The notes beneath the pieces were generated by a model. The model was not told the origin of the DNA. It searched no databases and saw nothing but the letters and a program-made list of their open reading frames with translations. A program made the position numbers and the translations under genes. DNA of 39,813 nucleotides from NCBI RefSeq assembly GCF_000485595.1, contig NW_014577307.1, positions 61,729 through 101,541 of the forward strand, in the 5' to 3' direction. Within the stretch, counting starts at the first letter, position 1, and each line of letters starts with the position of its first letter. This stretch comes from Priapulus caudatus (lineage: Eukaryota; Priapulida; Priapulimorpha; Priapulimorphida; Priapulidae). Below, in pieces: positions 31,760 to 37,100 of the stretch.

Positions 31760-32735
31760 ACGTGCATGGGTGCGCAAGTGCCTACAAATGAGTAAATGAG
31801 CACAAATGTGCATGCGTGTGTGTGCGCGAGTGCCTGCGTGCATGCGTGCATGCGTGTTCATGTGCGTGTGTGTGTGTTCGTGCGTCTCACCGGTCTCAGG
31901 TTTCGACAGGGAGATGATCATCTCGGGCGATCCCTTGACGTAGAGCTGGAAGTTGGCGGCCCCCAGCTTGCGCGTGATCACACTCATGCGCTGCAGACTC
32001 GACGAGAATGTGAACTGTCTCACTATGCCGACCTCAAACGGCGTCTGCAACCAACATGACGGCACTAACAGACGTTATCGAACACGGCTGGCCCGTTCTG
32101 TTGCATAAAGTTACGATGCACTTAATTACGGGGGGGGGAGGGTGCCAGATCTGAATTTCGTAGAATTTTGTTAAATCTATTATTATTATTTCATTTATTT
32201 AATTTAAATTTTTTCAATTTTATTTTATTAATAATTTATTATTATTTAATCTTGTAGAATTTTGTAGAATGTGGTGAATGTTTATTCTATACTCTTCTAT
32301 ACGTGTTTTAAATTGTGTTCCCTTCCACTACAGCTGGTAATGGCTGCATAATGTGTCCATTCCTTCCCTCCCCTCTCCTAACGTTCCATGGATCCACCCA
32401 TGGAACCGACTGCCGCCACGCCGCACTCACGTTGTGTTCCACAGACTCCGACGACGTCACGATGTCAGGTTTCCTGGGCCGCACCACGGTCGGCATCATC
32501 TGATCGAATTTCACGGTGTCATCGATTCCTGGCTCCTCCAGCTCCTGTACGGCAACCGAGGATCAAATGCGTTGAGATCAAAAGTTACGCAAATAAACGC
32601 CGGGGGCACACGGGACCGGGTGTGTGCATGGTATACAGAAACCGATACACCAAACTTAACATAAATCAACAGTATGATATCATGAAACAAGCAAACAACA
32701 ACGACGACGACGGCGACGGCGACGACGACGGCAAT

Positions 32736-32777
<42 letters not shown>

Positions 32778-33309
32778 AACAATAATAATAATCCGGTGTG
32801 ATGACTCGCCAAGCTGGTAAATAGTAAAAAAAAACGACCGAAAATAACAACAATAATGGCAGCAAACGAAAGCAATTCGATGCACCCATTCTATTCCCAT
32901 TCACTCCCGACCACGCCCCCGACCACGCCCCCGACCACGCCCCGACCACGCCCCACCCATTCTGCCTCTGGCCGGCGCGACTCACCCAGCCGGTCGACTC
33001 GAACATCTTCAGGTCGAGGGGGTCGCCAACGATGTCGCCGTCGATGACGGTGAGGGAGTGGCAGGCGGCCATGCAGCACTGCAGGTCGTCGTTGTGCGGC
33101 AGTGTGCTCGCGTCCTGTACCTCACGCTGAAACCTGCAGCAGACATAGGAGGGTGACGCGGGGCAAACAGGCGCCACCTGGAGGGTGACGGGGACATGTG
33201 GGCGCCACCTGTAGGGGCACAAGAACACACAGGGGCCATCTTATGGGTCACACAGGTACACAGGAGCGGCCTGGCATGTCAGACAGGCAGACAAGGGCCA
33301 CCTAGCGAG

Positions 33310-33347
<38 letters not shown>

Positions 33348-34147
33348 GCCACCTGGTGGGTCAAACTGGTGCCATCTGGTGGGTCACACCAGCCCATGGT
33401 AGCCACATGACACGTCATATCAACACACAGGCGCCACCTGGTGGCTGTAATGTTCTAAACTTATTGCAAATTAACAAACACACAAGTGCACATATTGGCT
33501 ACCTACATACGACCATGTTACCTAAGCATAAATTTGTTGCCCTTATTGCCCGTATTTACTATTGTATTAGTGCCTATTTTAGCCATATTGCTACTAATTT
33601 TAACACTTGAGGCAAACAATTCTATACTCGACTGTTGCTAACCTGCTATTTTCAACTGGCGCAACTCCCCACATGTCCAATCCATCTTCTGTCAGTGTTC
33701 CAGTCTGAAAACAATCAATGTCATGAATAAAATTCATCAACACGCTAAGACTCAACCCAACTATTTCTGCGAGCGAGTAATAACGGGTGCCTAAACCGAC
33801 CGATCGCGTTGCAAATGCAGACGCGCTAATCACGCGTGACACAACTCGTGACGCTCAACCCGACTCAATGCCGAACCTCACCTTGTCAAAGCAGACGGCG
33901 TTGATGACTCCGCAGATGTTGATGCTGTTCTGGCTGAGGCAGTAGATGTGTTTCTTCTTGAGGCGCTCGCGTGCGTACACGATACCGATCGTGAGTGCGG
34001 CGGGCAGTGCCGGCGGCACGGCGATCGTTATGATGTCCAGCGCACGGATGACCATCTGACCGACGGGCACGCCGGACCGAGACTGCGCGGTAAGGCAAAT
34101 AACGGTGATTAACGAGCAGGCAAAAATTAACGAGCTTAATTATTATA

Positions 34148-34190
<43 letters not shown>

Positions 34191-37100
34191 ATTAAGAATT
34201 AATTGAAAATTTAATGATAATAATAATAAAAACGATAAATAATAAACCGTCGCAATCAGCCGACTTCAAAATAACGCGCGTCGGTTTCACCCCTCGACTG
34301 ACGTCAACTCGACTCGATTACTTTCACGTTTTTTCCCCATCGAATAATTAAATTGCGAAAAATCTACGCGGAGACGGAATTCCTCTCTAGCGAAAATCAG
34401 CCGCCGGGCGACTGAGAAACGGACGGGATCACGACTCTCCACTCTCGCCCCAGGGGGTGGGGTTGGGTGGGGTGGTGGGGTGTGGCTCACCATTACGATG
34501 AAGGTGTAGATGAGACCGACGAGGGCGCATCCGCCGAGGCACAGCACAAAGTAGTACGAGTGCCGGTTGAACTTGAAGTCGATCGGCTTCGGGAACATGA
34601 TGGCGCGCACCAGCTCTCCCTTAGCCGTGCTGAAACCTGCCAGCGTAACAACGAACACGGGTGAGCACGACGCGATAGAATATGTCTGATGACAGAATAA
34701 TAGCATGCCTACTTCGCTGGGGGGGGGCACCGGGGAGATACGAATGGAATAGTTTGAACCGATTCGATTAAAACTCCCAAAAAGTAAGATTTCCGTAGTG
34801 CTAAGCTGACATATTTACCCTAGTCAACGAGTTCAAAAAAACTAGCGCAAAAGTTTAGTAGATACGCTTCGTAAACAACGCGACAAAAAGGTCGAGAATA
34901 ACTCGAGGGATTTAAGATAAAGATTTACGATCTGAGATTTAACTCGAGCGATAACACGCTAAGATGTCTCATTTACACCTAGAAGGTACGAAACGAAAAG
35001 GTCGATATAAAACGCTAAGAAGACTCGTTCACACTCGAAGGTCACCTCTAACCGACAGCCGGTGAAGGCTCTAGCAATAGCATCTCTCTCGCACCTGTTC
35101 GCACAACGACGGCCTTGACCTTCTCGTTGCCGTAGTAACGCGTCTGTATGATCTTTGTGCCGCAGAAGAGCGTGTGTCGCGAGTGCTGTTTGATCGAGTA
35201 CGACACTTCCTCGCCTTTAGGGTTCGGCAGCGGCGTCTTAGTGACGGGAACGCTCTCACCTGTGCGCCGCACGAGAAAACAAAACAGAGAGATCAATGAC
35301 AATCAGGATTCTTTCTTTTTTTAAGGCCGCGGCTACGCGTCCGGTTACCGGACGCCCAGCTCCCAGGCTACGCGTACGGTCACATATTTCTTATGTGAAC
35401 CCAACTATATTTTTTCAGTAAAAAACAATAAACAATAAGTTTTTACCATAACATTACTTACCTTCAGGTATTTTATCAAAAAAACGTGTTTTTGTAACTT
35501 TTGAAGCAATAGTAAATCCAGTTAAATCAACGATTTGAAAGGGGCGCGGCCTAAGCGTGACGTGGATTTGGGAATCTGTGCTGTTTTGTGTGTTGCTCAG
35601 GGACTTCCAAGTCGTCAAGTAATAAGGAAATATGTCGCCATCTGAGCATCTGAGGCCCTCACTAGTGACCACGCCCATAACAGGCCTCACCTGTGACCAC
35701 GCCACACCTGTAATCAAGCCCGTCACCTGTCTCACCTGTGAGCATGCTCTCGTTGACGATGCAGTTGCCGGAGACGAGGACGGCGTCGCACTGCATGACA
35801 CAGCCGTGCGGCGGGATGACGATCACGTCACCCGGCACCAGCTTCTCTGTCTCCACGTCAACGTAAGCTGAAACGAAAACATAATGTGACGTAAGCTGAA
35901 ACGTGAATGTTACATTAGCTGAAATGTAAACGTTACGTAAGCTGAAACTTAAACATAATTACATAATGTAAGCTGAAACATAAACGTAACGTGACGTTGG
36001 TATAACGTGACATTGACGTAGACACAGGTACACACGACCTACCGAAAGCCATCGTTGCTATTGCGAACAGCATAGGCCGAATGACTAGACATGATAGCAA
36101 ACGTAAACACCGGCCCATGACTGTAATCTGCATGAAATGTACATACAAGCTGAAAAACATTTACACAGAAAATAGCATCACCTATCGAGCATTTCCCGCC
36201 AGCGTAATATCTGTTGCTGCGATTTTTGTACTGTTGGTGATTCGTACAGTCGAGTAGAGGCACTTACCTTCACCCGTCCTCCAAACAGTAATGACATCGT
36301 GTGACACAACCTTGTCACGGAGCTCCGTCTGCATCTGTGGAATGCATTAAGTTCGTGATTTAACAATGAATATCGTCTGAACTATAACGTATACCACTGC
36401 ATTGCCACTGCCATTGCCAAATATCGTGAACAGGCAAGTTTGCATAACCTAGGGATGGGGAGGGGGGAGATTCTTCAGAACTATTGAGGAATTTTTTTAC
36501 GTAACGTAATTTAATTTCGAGATAAATACAAAACATTTACTAGAGCTATAAAAGTTTAGACAGCCGAGCTACTGTCTTAGCCAAGCTTGTGCCTGTCACA
36601 AAAGTGATCTCGAAATACAATTGTGTCATAGAATAAAACAATATCCGCTGACAATCCACCAACAACTATTAATTAAATTCCGCATAACCAGCACAGACGT
36701 AGACTAATCAAGCAACACAAATTACTTCCTAACGATGTGAAAGACCGAGACAGAAAAAACTCAATGTAGGACATCCGCTGATCTCACCTTTCTGAACAAG
36801 TAGATGTAGAAAGTGAGGAAGTAAATTTGTGTGTTGCTCAGGGACTTCCAAGTCGTCAAGTAATAAGGAAATATGTCGCCATCTCAGCATCTGAGGCCTT
36901 CACTAGTGACCACGCCCATAACAGGCCTCACCTGTGACCACGCCACACCTGTAATCAAGCCCGTCACCTGTCTCACCTGTGAGCATGCTCTCGTTGACAA
37001 TGCAGTTGCCGGAGACGAGGACGGCGTCGCACTGCATGACACAGCCGTGCGGCGGGATGACGATCACGTCACCCGGCACCAGCTTCTCTGTCTCCACGTC

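Larger units (their letters stand above)
35584..36825 (-). repeat. 1.24 kb tandem duplication, copy 1
   Basis: Nearly identical to 36825-38060 (offset 1241, with one 6 bp indel near 36463 and a small number of substitutions). It contains exons 5 and 6 and a truncated copy of the exon 4 3' end. Unlike the noisy blocks it has almost no indels. Confidence 0.97.

Noticed and set aside
31457-32065. 202-codon minus-strand frame as a single exon
   Set aside because: Only 31891-32044 matches the ATPase and has splice borders. The rest is a read-through of the CATGCACGC repeats.
36039-36065. Possible extra exon with ATGGCTTTCG and a GTAGGT donor on the minus strand
   Set aside because: No acceptor or protein match was found, and exons 5 and 6 already join in phase without it.
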